Shown in pieces: positions 1 to 13,659 of a stretch of 64,000 nucleotides of DNA. Source of the stretch: Streptomyces luomodiensis (lineage in GTDB: Bacteria; Actinomycetota; Actinomycetes; Streptomycetales; Streptomycetaceae). Location: positions 7,998,001 through 8,062,000 of the forward strand of contig NZ_CP117522.1 in assembly GCF_031679605.1 (NCBI RefSeq). The letters run 5' to 3'. Positions within the stretch are counted from its first letter, which is position 1. Each line of letters starts with the position of its first letter. A program made the translations under genes and the position numbers. The notes under the pieces are model-generated. The model made no database searches and had not been told where the DNA came from. It worked only from the letters and a program-made list of their open reading frames with translations.

Positions 1-178
1 GGTCCTTGAGGGACGAATTGCCTGGCCGGCAAGGGGTGGCGGGCAGGCAAAGGGTTTGTGGGGCGTTCACACAGCGGCGGTGTGGGCAGGTACCGTTCGA
101 CAGGAGCGGCCTCACCGCCGTGTCAGCACGCGACAGTTGTCGGACGAGAACTGCCTGTACGAGACGGAGTGCCACCGG

Positions 179-1060
179 ATGCAGCATGCAGTGGGGGCTC
201 CGCTGCCACCGCCCCACCAGCCGGGGCCGGTCCCGGGGCCGCGGGGCGCGGGCTGGGCCCAGGGCGCGAGTGCCAGCCATCACCCGGGACCCCATCCGAA
301 TCCCCCCGCACCGCCCGCGCCTCCCATGCCCGGACATCCCGCACCGCCCGCGCACCACCCGGTGTCGCCGCCACCGGCCCCGCCCGCGCACCCCGGGGCG
401 CCGCTGGAGACGGTGAACACCACCGGCCATGTCCAGCTGCCGCCCGGCGGCCCGGTGCCGCTGCCGCACCCTTCGCCGGACCCGTCGGTCGCCGACGCCT
501 CACAGGCGGCGGTGGCGGTGCTGCTGATCGGACCGGCCGGGGCGGGCAAGACGACGGTGGCGCGCTACTGGGCCGACCGCCGCCGGGTGCCGACCGCGCA
601 CATCAGCCTGGACGATGTGCGGGAGTGGGTCCGGTCCGGTTTCGCCAACCCCCAGTCGGGGTGGAACGAGAACTCCGAGGCGCAGTATCGCCTCGCCCGC
701 CGCACCTGCGGCTTCGCCGCCCGTAACTTCCTGGCCAACGGCATCTCCTGCATCCTCGACGACGCCGTCTTCCCCGACCGTCCGGTCGTCGGCCTCGGCG
801 GCTGGAAGCGCCATGTAGGCCCCGGGCTGCTGCCGGTGGTGGTGCTGCCGGGCCTGGAGATCGTGCTGGAGCGGAACGCGGCCCGCACCGGCAACCGCCG
901 CCTCAGCGACGAGGAGGTGGCGCGGATCCACGGCCGGATGGCGGGGTGGTACGGCTCCGGTCTGCCGATCATCGACAACTCCACCTATGACGTGGAGACC
1001 ACGGCCCGCATGCTCGACGAGGTGGTCGCCCGCTCCATCGCGAGCCCGCCCAGCTGGTAG
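179..1060 (+). CDS. Proline-rich P-loop ATP-binding protein
   Basis: The 293-residue protein has a disordered N-terminal ~100 residues very rich in Pro, Gly and His with several PPP runs, then a kinase-like P-loop domain. Walker A GPAGAGKTT lies at about residues 118-126, and a zeta-toxin/AAA_33-like fold follows (RNxxARTGNRR segment, IDNST near the C-terminus). Such domains phosphorylate small molecules or RNA ends, but no substrate can be assigned. I chose ATG 179 because the reading frame upstream lacks a ribosome-binding site and looks non-coding; GGAG near 160 precedes this ATG. It lies just upstream of the aminopeptidase P-like gene and efp, so its polyproline tract may be an EF-P-dependent translation target (inference). 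Confidence 0.75.
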   Translation: MQHAVGAPLPPPHQPGPVPGPRGAGWAQGASASHHPGPHPNPPAPPAPPMPGHPAPPAHHPVSPPPAPPAHPGAPLETVNTTGHVQLPPGGPVPLPHPSPDPSVADASQAAVAVLLIGPAGAGKTTVARYWADRRRVPTAHISLDDVREWVRSGFANPQSGWNENSEAQYRLARRTCGFAARNFLANGISCILDDAVFPDRPVVGLGGWKRHVGPGLLPVVVLPGLEIVLERNAARTGNRRLSDEEVARIHGRMAGWYGSGLPIIDNSTYDVETTARMLDEVVARSIASPPSW

Positions 1061-1120
1061 GACCCCCGTCCGGCCCCGTTCGACCGGCCGTGCCCGCCGG
1101 GCGTGCGTAGGCTCGGGAAC

Positions 1121-2236
1121 ATGTCCGAGGTGTACGCGGCCCGACGCGCCCGTCTGCGCGATCAGTGCACCGCGGCCGGGAGCGCGGCGGCGGTGGTGTC
1201 CCGGCCCGCCAATGTGCGCTATCTGTGCGGCGAGGTGCCGCCCGGGGCCGTGCTGTTGCTGGGCCCCGTCCAGGACGTGCTGGTGGCCGCCGACGTCCCG
1301 TTCCCCTCTCCGCTCCCCTCCTCCCTCCCTCCGCGTCCGGAGGAGCCGCGGCTGCTCGTCCTGCCCGGGGCGGACCGCGATCCGGCGGTGGCCGCCGCCG
1401 ATCTGGCCGCGGCGGACGGGGCCGACTCGCTGGCCGTGGAGGAGCACGATCTGACCGTCGCCCGCCACCGGGCGCTCGGCGCCGCGGCTCCTCGGGTCCG
1501 CCTCGCCGATCTGGGCCGGGCCGTGGAACAGCTGCGGATCGTCAAGGACGACGAGGAGATCGCCTGTATGCGGATCGCCGGGGAGCTCGCCGACCAGGCG
1601 CTCGGCGAGCTGCTGGAGTCGATCCTGGTGGGCCGCACCGAGCGGCATCTGGCGCTGGAGCTGGAGCGCCGGCTGGTGGACCACGGCGCGGACGGCCCGG
1701 CCTTTCCCACCGTCGTCGCGGCGGGGCCCCATGCGGGGCGCCCCGGCCATCTGCCCACCGACCGGCGGGTCGAGGAGGGCGACTTCCTCACCATCTGTCT
1801 CGGTGCCGACTACCGCGGCTACCGCTGCCAGGTGGGCCGTACCTTCGTCATCGGACCCTCGCCCGCGGACTGGCAGGTCGAGCTGTACGACGTCGTCTTC
1901 GCCGCCCAGCGGGCCGGGCGGGAGGCGCTGGTGCCGGGCCGGGCGTACCGGGATGTGGACCGGGTGACCCGTCAAGTGCTGGACGCGGCGGGCTACAAAG
2001 ACGCGCTGGAACCGTGTACCGGACACGGCGTGGGCCTGGAAATCCAGGAGGACCCTCGGCTCACACCCTCTGCCATGGGTAAACTGGACGCTTGTGTGCC
2101 GGTCACCGTCGAGCCGGGGGTCCACCTCCCGGGCCGGGGCGGTGTCCGGATCGACGACACGCTCGTCGTCCGCCCCGAGGCGGACGGCGGACCCGAGCTA
2201 CTCACCATCACGACCAAAGAGCTGCTCGCGCTCTAG
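1121..2236 (+). CDS. Aminopeptidase P-like protein (M24 family), metal site degenerate
   Basis: A 371-residue pita-bread-fold (M24) protein with an N-terminal creatinase-like domain and a C-terminal peptidase domain. Family members remove N-terminal residues preceding proline using two metal ions held by Asp, Asp, His, Glu, Glu. Aligned by eye, the first Asp (DxGA) is Cys226 and the second (SDxTRT) is Gln237. His302 ([12 protein letters not shown]) and Glu331 (VEPG) are kept, and the last Glu is Asp345 (GVRIDDT). Three of five ligands therefore differ from the consensus, so ordinary peptidase activity is doubtful. Start ATG 1121 is chosen over GTG 1103 because it begins at the domain start. 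efp follows after 106 nt; pepP/pepQ-type genes next to efp are common in bacteria. Confidence 0.85.
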   Translation: MSEVYAARRARLRDQCTAAGSAAAVVSRPANVRYLCGEVPPGAVLLLGPVQDVLVAADVPFPSPLPSSLPPRPEEPRLLVLPGADRDPAVAAADLAAADGADSLAVEEHDLTVARHRALGAAAPRVRLADLGRAVEQLRIVKDDEEIACMRIAGELADQALGELLESILVGRTERHLALELERRLVDHGADGPAFPTVVAAGPHAGRPGHLPTDRRVEEGDFLTICLGADYRGYRCQVGRTFVIGPSPADWQVELYDVVFAAQRAGREALVPGRAYRDVDRVTRQVLDAAGYKDALEPCTGHGVGLEIQEDPRLTPSAMGKLDACVPVTVEPGVHLPGRGGVRIDDTLVVRPEADGGPELLTITTKELLAL

Positions 2237-2342
2237 GCTTCGGCCGCGGCTTGGCTACGGCCTTACGCTTCGGCTTCGGCCTGCGAACGGCGCGTCGCAT
2301 CTCTTCGGTCTCCGCCAGCGCAGTCCAGGAGATCCCGCAACC

Positions 2343-2909
2343 GTGGCATCCACGAACGACCTCAAGAACGGCATGGTGCTCAAGCTCGACGGCGGCCAGC
2401 TGTGGTCCGTCGTCGAGTTCCAGCACGTCAAGCCCGGCAAGGGCCCTGCTTTCGTGCGCACCAAGCTCAAGAACGTGCTGTCCGGCAAGGTGGTCGACAA
2501 GACCTTCAACGCCGGCGTGAAGGTCGAGACGGCCAATGTCGACAAGCGCGGCATGCAGTTCTCGTACAAGGACGGCGAGAGCTTTGTGTTCATGGACATG
2601 GACACCTTCGACCAGATCTACATCACCCCCGAGGTCGTCGGAGACAACGCCCGCTACCTGCTCGAGGGCTTCGAGGCCGTCGTGGCGATGTACGAGGGCA
2701 ACCCGCTGTACGTCGAGCTGCCCGCCGCCGTCGAGCTGGTGATCGAGTACACCGAGCCGGGTGTCCAGGGCGACCGCTCCACCGGCGGCACCAAGCCCGC
2801 CAAGCTGGAGACCGGCTACGAGATCGGCGTGCCGCTGTTCATCACCACCGGTGAGAAGATCAAGGTCGACACCCGCTCCGGTGAGTACCTCGGTCGGGTG
2901 AACAACTAA
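2343..2909 (+). CDS. efp: Translation elongation factor P
   Basis: A 188-residue EF-P with KOW-like, central OB and C-terminal OB domains. EF-P binds between the ribosomal P and E sites and relieves stalling at consecutive prolines. The loop that carries the modified residue in other bacteria reads KPGKGPAF here, with Lys at the tip position; actinobacterial EF-Ps work without known E. coli-type lysylation. The C-terminal signature [19 protein letters not shown] is intact. The GTG start at 2343 gives the family length. The preceding 106 nt is a cttcggc-rich low-complexity leader. nusB begins 3 nt after the stop, so the two are probably co-transcribed and coupled. Confidence 0.97.
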   Translation: MASTNDLKNGMVLKLDGGQLWSVVEFQHVKPGKGPAFVRTKLKNVLSGKVVDKTFNAGVKVETANVDKRGMQFSYKDGESFVFMDMDTFDQIYITPEVVGDNARYLLEGFEAVVAMYEGNPLYVELPAAVELVIEYTEPGVQGDRSTGGTKPAKLETGYEIGVPLFITTGEKIKVDTRSGEYLGRVNN

Positions 2910-2911
2910 CC

Positions 2912-3355
2912 GTGGCTGCCCGCAACAAGGCCCGTAAGCGTGCCTTCCAGATCCTCTTCGAGGCCGATCAGCGCGGCAGCTCCGTGCAGACGGTGCTCGC
3001 GGACTGGATCCGGCACGCCCGGACCGACGACCGGCAGCCGCCGGTCAGCGAATACACGATGCAGCTCGTCGAGGGGTATGCCCAGCACATCGGGCGGATC
3101 GACGAGCTGATCGCCACCTATGCGGTGGGCTGGACGCTGGACCGGATGCCGGTCGTCGACCGGAACCTGCTGCGGCTGGGCACCTATGAGCTGGTGTGGG
3201 AGGACGCGACCCCGGACGCGGTGGTGATCGACGAGGCGGTGCAGCTCGCCAAGGAGTTCTCCACCGATGACTCGCCGGCCTTCGTCAACGGTCTGCTGGG
3301 CCGTATCAAGGAGCTGAAGCCGAGTCTGCGCCGCGATCAGGAGCACCAGGCATAA
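2912..3355 (+). CDS. nusB: Transcription antitermination factor NusB
   Basis: A 147-residue all-helical NusB protein. It binds boxA RNA with NusE (S10) and takes part in rRNA antitermination. The N-terminus MAARNKARKRAFQILFEAD is the classic family opening, and the C-terminal FVNGLLGRIKEL segment is also diagnostic. The GTG start sits 2 nt beyond the efp stop. A strong hairpin (3437-3485) lies downstream between nusB and the converging bldD gene. Confidence 0.96.
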   Translation: MAARNKARKRAFQILFEADQRGSSVQTVLADWIRHARTDDRQPPVSEYTMQLVEGYAQHIGRIDELIATYAVGWTLDRMPVVDRNLLRLGTYELVWEDATPDAVVIDEAVQLAKEFSTDDSPAFVNGLLGRIKELKPSLRRDQEHQA

Positions 3356-3436
3356 CCCCGCGCCGGACCGCTGGGCCGGAGGCCGGACGCCGCATGAGCC
3401 TGTCCTCACCGGCGAAGCGCGACTGAGCATGACAAA

Positions 3437-3485
3437 GCCGCCGGTGGCGATGGAGACCCAGAAGGGTCCCACCGCCACCGGCGGC
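3437..3485. terminator. Bidirectional hairpin between nusB and bldD
   Basis: A perfect 13-bp inverted repeat (gccgccggtggcg at 3437-3449, complement at 3473-3485) encloses a second small stem (gaccc/gggtc). It lies between two convergent genes and lacks a strong T-run, as is usual for Streptomyces terminators. Confidence 0.75.
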
Positions 3486-3531
3486 ACGTTTCTGCTGCTG
3501 GAGAAAGCCGATGCAGAGGGGCGAGAACGAC

Positions 3532-4032
3532 TCAGACGTCCTCGTGCTGGACCGCGCGGCGGGCGTCGGCGCCCAGCACGCCCCAGCTGATCAGCTGCTC
3601 GGTCAGCACGGACGGCGACTGGTCGTAGATGACGGCGAGGGTGCGCAGATCGTCCTGGCGGATGGAGAGCACCTTGCCGTTGTAGTCACCACGCTGGCTC
3701 TGGATCGTCGCGGCGTACCGCTGGAGCGGGCCCGCCTTCTCGACCGGCACATGTGCCAGCCGCTCCAGGTCCAGTACCAGCTTCGGCGGGGGCTCCGCGG
3801 CCCCGGCCGGGCTCGTGCCCGGAAGCAGCTCCTGCACCGGGACGCCGTAGAAGTCGGCCAGCTCGGCGAGACGCTGCACGGTCACGGCACGGTCACCGCG
3901 CTCGTACGACCCCACCACCACGGCCTTCCAGCGGCCCTGGGACTTCTCCTCGACACCGTGGAGGGAGAGGCCCTGCTGGGTGCGGATGGCGCGGAGCTTG
4001 GCCCCGAGCTGTTTGGCGTATTCGCTGGACAT
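3532..4032 (-). CDS. bldD: BldD, c-di-GMP-responsive master regulator of development
   Basis: A 166-residue protein. The N-terminal XRE-type helix-turn-helix spans about residues 8-65. The C-terminal domain carries the c-di-GMP signature at the canonical positions: R114-G115-D116 and R125-Q126-D127-D128. BldD dimerised by tetrameric c-di-GMP represses sporulation genes during vegetative growth in Streptomyces. The gene is monocistronic, converges on nusB and diverges from pyrR. Two matches to the BldD binding consensus lie 48-77 bp upstream of its ATG, which fits the known autorepression. Confidence 0.97.
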   Translation of the reverse strand: MSSEYAKQLGAKLRAIRTQQGLSLHGVEEKSQGRWKAVVVGSYERGDRAVTVQRLAELADFYGVPVQELLPGTSPAGAAEPPPKLVLDLERLAHVPVEKAGPLQRYAATIQSQRGDYNGKVLSIRQDDLRTLAVIYDQSPSVLTEQLISWGVLGADARRAVQHEDV

Positions 4033-4079
4033 AAAGCTCCCCGGACGCTGTATCGACGTGCGGCTTCACCGCGCGGCTG

Positions 4080-4109
4080 GTCACTCACTGTGAGGTTACG
4101 CAGCGTAAT
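4080..4109. promoter_or_regulatory. Two abutting BldD boxes upstream of bldD
   Basis: The published 15-bp BldD consensus is nTnACnC(A/T)GnGTnAn. Positions 4095-4109 (gttacgcagcgtaat) match every specified base. The adjoining 4080-4094 (gtcactcactgtgag) matches all but one specified base. They lie 5' of bldD, consistent with autoregulation. Because the intergenic region is shared, they could also touch pyrR transcription (inference). Confidence 0.8.
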
Positions 4110-4156
4110 TTCCATTCGTCAAGCCGAACGGAGCGGAGGGGCTCCGGCCAGGGGCG

Positions 4157-4188
4157 TTGACGGGGGCACTCGCTGCCCCTGCTAGTGT
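4157..4188 (+). promoter_or_regulatory. Candidate pyrR promoter
   Basis: TTGACG at 4157-4162 could be a -35 element, with the -10 within TGCTAGTGT (4180-4188). The exact -10 register is uncertain: 17 bp spacing gives TGCTAG, 20 bp gives TAGTGT. A start near 4195 would yield a ~60-nt leader containing the PyrR motif. Confidence 0.4.
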
Positions 4189-4208
4189 GAATGGCGCAAA
4201 TCCGACCG

Positions 4209-4836
<628 letters not shown>

Positions 4837-4976
4837 CGCCCCACTCCGACGGCGAGGAGAGCCCCGGCGATCCCGGGGCACCCGCCCGGACGGACCACCG
4901 GTGCCCGTAGGACACCGGTCCCCGCGCCTGCCCGCCCGCCTGCCCGCACCTCTTCTGTCACCCACGGAGCAACCGG

Positions 4977-5954
4977 ATGAAGCGCCACCTCATCTCGGCC
5001 GCCGACCTCTCGCGCGACGACGCCGTCCTGATCCTGGACACCGCCGAGGAACTGGCCCGGCTCGCCGACCGGCCGATCAAGAAACTGCCCACCCTGCGCG
5101 GCCGTACCGTCGTCAACCTCTTCTTCGAGGACTCGACCCGTACCCGCATCTCCTTCGAGGCGGCCGCCAAGCGGCTGTCCGCCGACGTGATCAACTTCTC
5201 CGCCAAGGGCTCCTCGGTCTCCAAGGGCGAATCCCTGAAGGACACCGCGCTCACCCTGGAGGCGATGGGCGCCGACGCCGTCGTGATCCGCCACCACGCC
5301 TCCGGCGCCCCGCACCGGCTCGCCACCTCCGGCTGGATCAACGGCGCCGTGGTGAACGCGGGCGACGGCACCCATGAGCACCCCACCCAGGCGCTGCTCG
5401 ACGCCTTCACCATGCGCCGCCACCTGAGCCCGGAGGGCTCCGGCGTCGGACAGGACCTGGCCGGGCGCCGGATCACGATCGTCGGCGACGTGCTGCACAG
5501 CCGGGTGGCCCGCTCCAACGTCCATCTGCTGTCCACCCTGGGCGCCGAGGTCACGCTGGTCGCCCCGCCGACGCTGGTCCCCTTCGGCGTGGAGAGCTGG
5601 CCCTGCGAGGTCGCCTACGACCTGGACTCGGTGGTCGGCAAGTCCGACGCCGTGATGATGCTGCGCGTCCAGCGCGAGCGCATGAACGCCGCGTTCTTCC
5701 CCACCGAGCGGGAGTACGCCCGCCGCTACGGCCTGGACGGCGACCGTATGGCGCGGATGCCGGAACACGCCATCGTGATGCACCCCGGCCCCATGAACCG
5801 CGGAATGGAGATCACCGCTGAGGTCGCGGACTCCGACCGCTGCACCGCCGTCGAGCAGGTCGCCAACGGTGTCTCGATCCGCATGGCCGTCCTGTATCTG
5901 CTGCTCGGCGGGAACGAGTCCGCCGTCGCCGCCCGCACCGAGGAGAGCAAGTGA
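4977..5954 (+). CDS. pyrB: Aspartate carbamoyltransferase catalytic subunit
   Basis: A 325-residue ATCase that condenses carbamoyl phosphate with L-aspartate, the committed step of UMP synthesis. The carbamoyl-phosphate signature [13 protein letters not shown] is near residue 50, the [10 protein letters not shown] motif near 138, and PGPMNRG near 265. No regulatory pyrI subunit is present, as usual in actinobacteria. Its stop overlaps the GTG of pyrC (GTGA), implying translational coupling. Confidence 0.97.
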   Translation: MKRHLISAADLSRDDAVLILDTAEELARLADRPIKKLPTLRGRTVVNLFFEDSTRTRISFEAAAKRLSADVINFSAKGSSVSKGESLKDTALTLEAMGADAVVIRHHASGAPHRLATSGWINGAVVNAGDGTHEHPTQALLDAFTMRRHLSPEGSGVGQDLAGRRITIVGDVLHSRVARSNVHLLSTLGAEVTLVAPPTLVPFGVESWPCEVAYDLDSVVGKSDAVMMLRVQRERMNAAFFPTEREYARRYGLDGDRMARMPEHAIVMHPGPMNRGMEITAEVADSDRCTAVEQVANGVSIRMAVLYLLLGGNESAVAARTEESK

Positions 5955-7252
5955 CCATGAGCGACACGAACAAGACGCTGCTGCGCGGCGCGAAGGTGCT
6001 CGGCGGCGAGCCGCGGGACGTCCTGATCGAGGGGGAGCGCATCGCCGCGGTCGGCTCCGGCCTGGACGCCGACGGCGCCACCGTGATCGACGCCACCGGG
6101 CAGATCCTGCTGCCGGGCCTGGTCGACCTCCACACCCATCTGCGCGAGCCCGGCCGTGAGGACTCCGAGACGGTCCTGACCGGCACCAAGGCCGCCGCCG
6201 TCGGCGGCTTCACCGCGGTCCACGCCATGGCCAACACCTTCCCGGTCGCGGACACCGCGGGCGTCGTCGAGCAGGTCTGGCGGCTGGGCAGGGAATCCGG
6301 CTACTGCGACGTCCAGCCCGTCGGCGCGGTGACCGTCGGACTGGCGGGCAAGAAGCTCGCCGAACTGGGTGCGATGCACGACTCCGCCGCCGGGGTGCGG
6401 GTCTTCTCCGACGACGGCAAGTGCGTGGACGACGCGGTGATCATGCGCCGGGCGCTGGAGTACGTGAAGGCGTTCGACGGCGTCATCGCCCAGCACGCCC
6501 AGGAGCCCCGGCTGACCGAGGGCGCCCAGATGAACGAGGGCGTCGTCTCCGCCGAGCTGGGCCTGGGCGGCTGGCCGGCCGTCGCCGAGGAGTCGATCAT
6601 CGCCCGCGATGTGCTGCTCGCCGCGCACGTCGGCTCCCGGGTGCACATCTGCCATCTGTCCACCGCGGGCTCGGTCGAGATCGTCCGCTGGGCCAAGTCC
6701 AAGGGCTGGCACGTCACCGCCGAGGTCACCCCGCACCATCTGCTGCTCACCGATGAGCTGGTGCGCTCCTACAACCCGGTCTACAAGGTGAACCCGCCGC
6801 TGCGTACCGAGGCCGACGTGATGGCGCTGCGCGAGGCCCTCGCCGACGGCACCATCGACTGCGTGGCCACCGACCACGCCCCGCATCCGCACGAGGACAA
6901 GGACTGCGAGTGGGGCGCCGCGGCCATGGGCATGGTGGGCCTGGAGACGGCGCTGTCCGTGGTCCAGCACACCATGGTGGACACCGGGCTGCTGGACTGG
7001 GCGGGCGTCGCCGACCGGATGTCGGTACGTCCCTCGGCCATCGGCCGCCTGGCCGGCCACGGCCGCCCCGTCGCCGCCGGGGAGCCCGCCAACCTCACCC
7101 TGCTCGACTCCGCTTACCGTGGTGTGGTGAACCCCGCGGGCTTCGCCTCCCGCAGCCGCAACACTCCCTACGAGGGCCGCGAACTGCCGGGCCGCGTGAC
7201 GTACACGTTCCTGCGGGGGCGGGCGACGGTTGTGGACGGGAAGCTGGCGTGA
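5951..7252 (+). CDS. pyrC: Dihydroorotase
   Basis: A 433-residue type I dihydroorotase that cyclises carbamoyl-aspartate to dihydroorotate. Metal-site motifs are visible: [10 protein letters not shown] near residue 58, CHLSTAGS and [10 protein letters not shown] in the middle, and ATDHAPH near residue 308. GTG 5951 is preferred because GGAG at 5942-5945 is well spaced and the start overlaps the pyrB stop; ATG 5957 is the alternative and changes only two residues. The stop overlaps the next gene's GTG. Confidence 0.96.
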   Translation: MTMSDTNKTLLRGAKVLGGEPRDVLIEGERIAAVGSGLDADGATVIDATGQILLPGLVDLHTHLREPGREDSETVLTGTKAAAVGGFTAVHAMANTFPVADTAGVVEQVWRLGRESGYCDVQPVGAVTVGLAGKKLAELGAMHDSAAGVRVFSDDGKCVDDAVIMRRALEYVKAFDGVIAQHAQEPRLTEGAQMNEGVVSAELGLGGWPAVAEESIIARDVLLAAHVGSRVHICHLSTAGSVEIVRWAKSKGWHVTAEVTPHHLLLTDELVRSYNPVYKVNPPLRTEADVMALREALADGTIDCVATDHAPHPHEDKDCEWGAAAMGMVGLETALSVVQHTMVDTGLLDWAGVADRMSVRPSAIGRLAGHGRPVAAGEPANLTLLDSAYRGVVNPAGFASRSRNTPYEGRELPGRVTYTFLRGRATVVDGKLA

Positions 7253-7965
7253 CATCTCCGAGTCATCCGGTGGCGGGCCTCGCGCATTTCGCGGGCCTCG
7301 CGGCCGAGCAGAAATCGCAGGAAGTGACGGACTGGGCGGCGCGGCTCGGCTGGGTCGTCGGGCTGCTGCTGGTCATCGCGCTCGTCTACTGGCTGATGCG
7401 CGAGGGCTGGAAGTGGCGCGGCACCCTCCAGGGCGACCTCCCCGAGCTGCCCGCGGCCCCCGACGAGCCCGGTGAGGCCGTGCTCGCCCACCCGTCGCCC
7501 ACCACCACCCTCAAAGGAAATGAGCCCCTTACACTCAGCGGCCGCTACCACGGCTCCACCACCGCCGGGCAGTGGCTGGACCGGATCGTCGCCCACGGCC
7601 TCGGCACCCGCAGCCGGGCCGAGCTCACCCTCACCGACCGGGGCGTGAGCGTGGTGCGACCGGGCGCCCGGGACTTCTTCATCCCCGCCGCCGAGCTGCG
7701 CGGCGCCCGGCTCGACAAGGGCATCGCCGGCAAGGTCCTCGCCGAGGGCGGACTGCTGGTGATCACCTGGCGGCTGGGCGAGAAGCTGATCGACTCGGGC
7801 TTCCGCTCCGACCACGCGGCCGAGCACCCGGCCTGGGTCGACGCCCTCACCTCCCTGAGCGCGAGCGACGAGAAGGCCCCGAGCAGCCAGAACGCCCCGG
7901 GCGACCAGAACACCCCGGACAACCAGAACAACCCCAGCAACCAGACGGAAGGCGCCGCACGATGA
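7249..7965 (+). CDS. Membrane-anchored PH-like domain protein within the pyr operon
   Basis: A 238-residue protein with one hydrophobic helix near residues 34-51 ([15 protein letters not shown]), then a soluble domain resembling bacterial pleckstrin-homology-like proteins ([32 protein letters not shown]). A low-complexity tail of Asn/Gln/Pro repeats ([17 protein letters not shown]) follows. GTGA and ATGA overlaps join it to pyrC and carA, so it is translated as part of the operon. No enzymatic motif is seen and its role is unknown; membrane anchoring of pyrimidine enzymes is only a guess. The unusual codons of the tail look like a recent repeat expansion. Confidence 0.85.
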   Translation: MTSPSHPVAGLAHFAGLAAEQKSQEVTDWAARLGWVVGLLLVIALVYWLMREGWKWRGTLQGDLPELPAAPDEPGEAVLAHPSPTTTLKGNEPLTLSGRYHGSTTAGQWLDRIVAHGLGTRSRAELTLTDRGVSVVRPGARDFFIPAAELRGARLDKGIAGKVLAEGGLLVITWRLGEKLIDSGFRSDHAAEHPAWVDALTSLSASDEKAPSSQNAPGDQNTPDNQNNPSNQTEGAAR

Positions 7966-9093
7966 CGACCTCCACCCGGGGGGCCAGCGCCCCCGCCGTA
8001 CTCGTCCTGGAGGACGGCCGCACCTTCCGCGGCCGCGCCTACGGGGCCGTGGGGGAGACCTTCGGCGAGGCCGTGTTCTCCACCGGAATGACCGGCTACC
8101 AGGAGACCCTGACCGACCCCTCCTACCACCGCCAGGTCGTCGTGATGACCGCCCCGCACATCGGGAACACCGGCGTCAACGACGAGGACCCGGAGTCCCA
8201 GCGGATCTGGGTCTCCGGCTATGTGGTGCGCGACCCGGCCCGCACGCCCTCCAACTGGCGCTCCCGCCGCTCGCTCGACGAGGAGCTGGCCGCCCAGGGC
8301 GTCGTCGGCATCAGCGGCATCGACACCCGCGCCCTCACCCGCCATCTGCGGGAGCGCGGCGCCATGCGCGTGGGCATCTTCTCCGGCGAGGCACTCGGCG
8401 ACGAGGCCGCGCTGCTGGCCAAGGTGCGCGCGGTCCCGCAGATGAAGGGCGCCGACCTGAGCGGCGAGGTGGCCACCGGCGAGGCCTACGTGGTCCCCGC
8501 GATCGGCACCAAGAAGTTCACCGTCGCCGCGATCGACCTGGGCATCAAGGGCATGACCCCGCACCGGATGGCCGAGCGCGGCATCGAGGTGCACGTCCTG
8601 CCCGCGACCGCGACGGTCGAGGACGTCTACGCGGTCGGCCCGGACGGGGTGTTCTTCTCCAACGGGCCGGGCGACCCGGCCACCGCCGACCACCCCGTCT
8701 CCCTGATGCGGGCCGTGCTGGAGCGCTCCACACCGCTGTTCGGCATCTGCTTCGGCAACCAGATCCTCGGCCGGGCGCTCGGCTTCGGCACCTACAAGCT
8801 GAAGTACGGGCACCGCGGGATCAACCAGCCGGTGCAGGACCGCACCACCGGAAAGGTGGAGGTCACCGCCCACAACCACGGCTTCGCCGTGGACGCCCCG
8901 CTCGACGCGCCGTCCGACACCCCCTACGGCCGCGCCGAGGTCTCCCACGTCTGCCTCAACGACAACGTCGTCGAGGGGCTGCGGCTGCTCGACCGCCCCG
9001 CGTTCAGCGTCCAGTACCACCCCGAAGCCGCCGCCGGTCCGCATGACGCCGCGTACCTGTTCGATCGCTTCGTGTCCCTGATGGAGGGCCAGC

Positions 9094-9101
<8 letters not shown>
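7962..9101 (+). CDS. carA: Carbamoyl-phosphate synthase small subunit
   Basis: A 379-residue glutaminase subunit that releases ammonia from glutamine for CarB. The N-terminal CarA domain ([17 protein letters not shown]) is followed by a class I glutamine amidotransferase domain with nucleophile Cys263 (GICFGNQ) and the catalytic His-x-Glu in YHPEA near the C-terminus. ATG 7962 overlaps the preceding stop (ATGA). carB starts 8 nt before its end. Confidence 0.97.
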
Positions 9102-12405
<3,304 letters not shown>

Positions 12406-12410
12406 GGCGA

Positions 12411-12440
12411 GGAGGGGGACACCGGCCGGTGTCCCCCTCT
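12411..12440. terminator. Palindromic hairpin after carB
   Basis: A 28-bp perfect palindrome (arm gagggggacaccgg at 12412-12425) lies directly downstream of carB and 50 nt before pyrD. It has no T-run. It may partly terminate or act as a processing point between carB and pyrD. Confidence 0.6.
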
Positions 12441-12492
12441 TCATGAGCCCGCTCCATGAGCCCACCTCTCGCCCGCGCCCAGAAAGCCCCTC

Positions 12493-13593
12493 ATGTACGC
12501 GCTCCTGTTCCACCTGATCTTCCGGCGGATGGACCCGGAGAAGGCACACCACCTGGCCTTCTCCTGGATCCGGCTGGCCGCCCGCATCCCGGTCCTGCGC
12601 ACCTTCGCCGCCGCCGTCCTCGCCCCCCGCCACACGGCGCTGCGCACCGAGGCGCTGGGCCTGCGGATGCACGGGCCCTTCGGGCTCGCCGCCGGATTCG
12701 ACAAGAACGCCGCCGGTATCGACGGCATGGCCATGCTGGGCTTCGACCATGTCGAGATCGGCACGGTCACCGCCCAGCCGCAGCCCGGCAACCCCAAGCG
12801 GCGGCTCTTCCGGCTGGTCGCCGACCGCGCCCTGATCAACCGGATGGGGTTCAACAACGAGGGCTCGGCGGCGGTCGCGGCCCGGCTCGCGGCCCGGCGC
12901 CCGGCCTTCCGTACGACGGTCGGCGTCAACATCGGCAAGACCAAGGTCGTCCCGGAGGCGGAGGCCGTCGCCGACTATGTGACCTCCGCCGAGCGGCTCG
13001 CCGTCCACGCCGACTACCTCGTCGTCAACGTCTCCTCGCCCAATACCCCCGGACTGCGGAATCTCCAGGCCGTGGACCAGCTGCGGCCGCTGCTGACCGC
13101 GGTCCGCGAGGCCGCCGACCGCACGGTCACCGGCCGCCGGGTGCCCCTTCTGGTCAAAATCGCGCCGGACCTCGCCGACGAGGACGTGGACGCGGTCGCC
13201 GATCTCGCGGTCGAGCTCGGCCTGGACGGCATCATCTCCACGAACACCACGATCGCGCGGGACGGCCTCGGCCTCACCTCCCCCGCGCGGCTCACCGCCG
13301 AGACCGGCGGCCTGTCCGGCGCCCCCCTGAAGGCGCGCTCCCTTCAGGTGCTGCGCCGCCTGTACGCCCGGGTGGGGGACCGGCTGACCCTGGTCGGGGT
13401 GGGCGGGATCGAGACCGCGGACGACGTCTGGGAGCGGATTCTGGCCGGTGCCACGCTGGTGCAGGGCTACAGCGGCTTCATCTACCGGGGCCCGTTCTGG
13501 TGCCGTGAGATCCATCACGGCCTGGCGGCCCGGCTGGCCGCGAGCCCGTACGCCACCCTCGCCGAGGCCGTCGGCGCCGAGGCCACCGCGTAA
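12493..13593 (+). CDS. pyrD: Dihydroorotate dehydrogenase (quinone, class 2)
   Basis: A 366-residue FMN enzyme that oxidises dihydroorotate to orotate and passes electrons to the membrane quinone pool. An N-terminal amphipathic segment ([20 protein letters not shown]) typical of class 2 enzymes precedes the barrel. [21 protein letters not shown] and the [10 protein letters not shown] phosphate loop are conserved. It lies between carB and pyrF. Confidence 0.96.
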   Translation: MYALLFHLIFRRMDPEKAHHLAFSWIRLAARIPVLRTFAAAVLAPRHTALRTEALGLRMHGPFGLAAGFDKNAAGIDGMAMLGFDHVEIGTVTAQPQPGNPKRRLFRLVADRALINRMGFNNEGSAAVAARLAARRPAFRTTVGVNIGKTKVVPEAEAVADYVTSAERLAVHADYLVVNVSSPNTPGLRNLQAVDQLRPLLTAVREAADRTVTGRRVPLLVKIAPDLADEDVDAVADLAVELGLDGIISTNTTIARDGLGLTSPARLTAETGGLSGAPLKARSLQVLRRLYARVGDRLTLVGVGGIETADDVWERILAGATLVQGYSGFIYRGPFWCREIHHGLAARLAASPYATLAEAVGAEATA

Positions 13594-13659
13594 ACCCGCC
13601 CACCGGCCCTACCCGACAACGCAGCGGTGCGGACGGGTCCGCACCCCGAGGAGACACCG

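Noticed and set aside
1..178. Upstream extension of the first P-loop protein from 56
   Set aside because: The extra residues look non-coding and no ribosome-binding site precedes them; GGAG near 160 supports ATG 179.
3511..4185. A 224-codon plus-strand frame opposite bldD
   Set aside because: bldD on the other strand matches its family over its full length, so this is a shadow frame.
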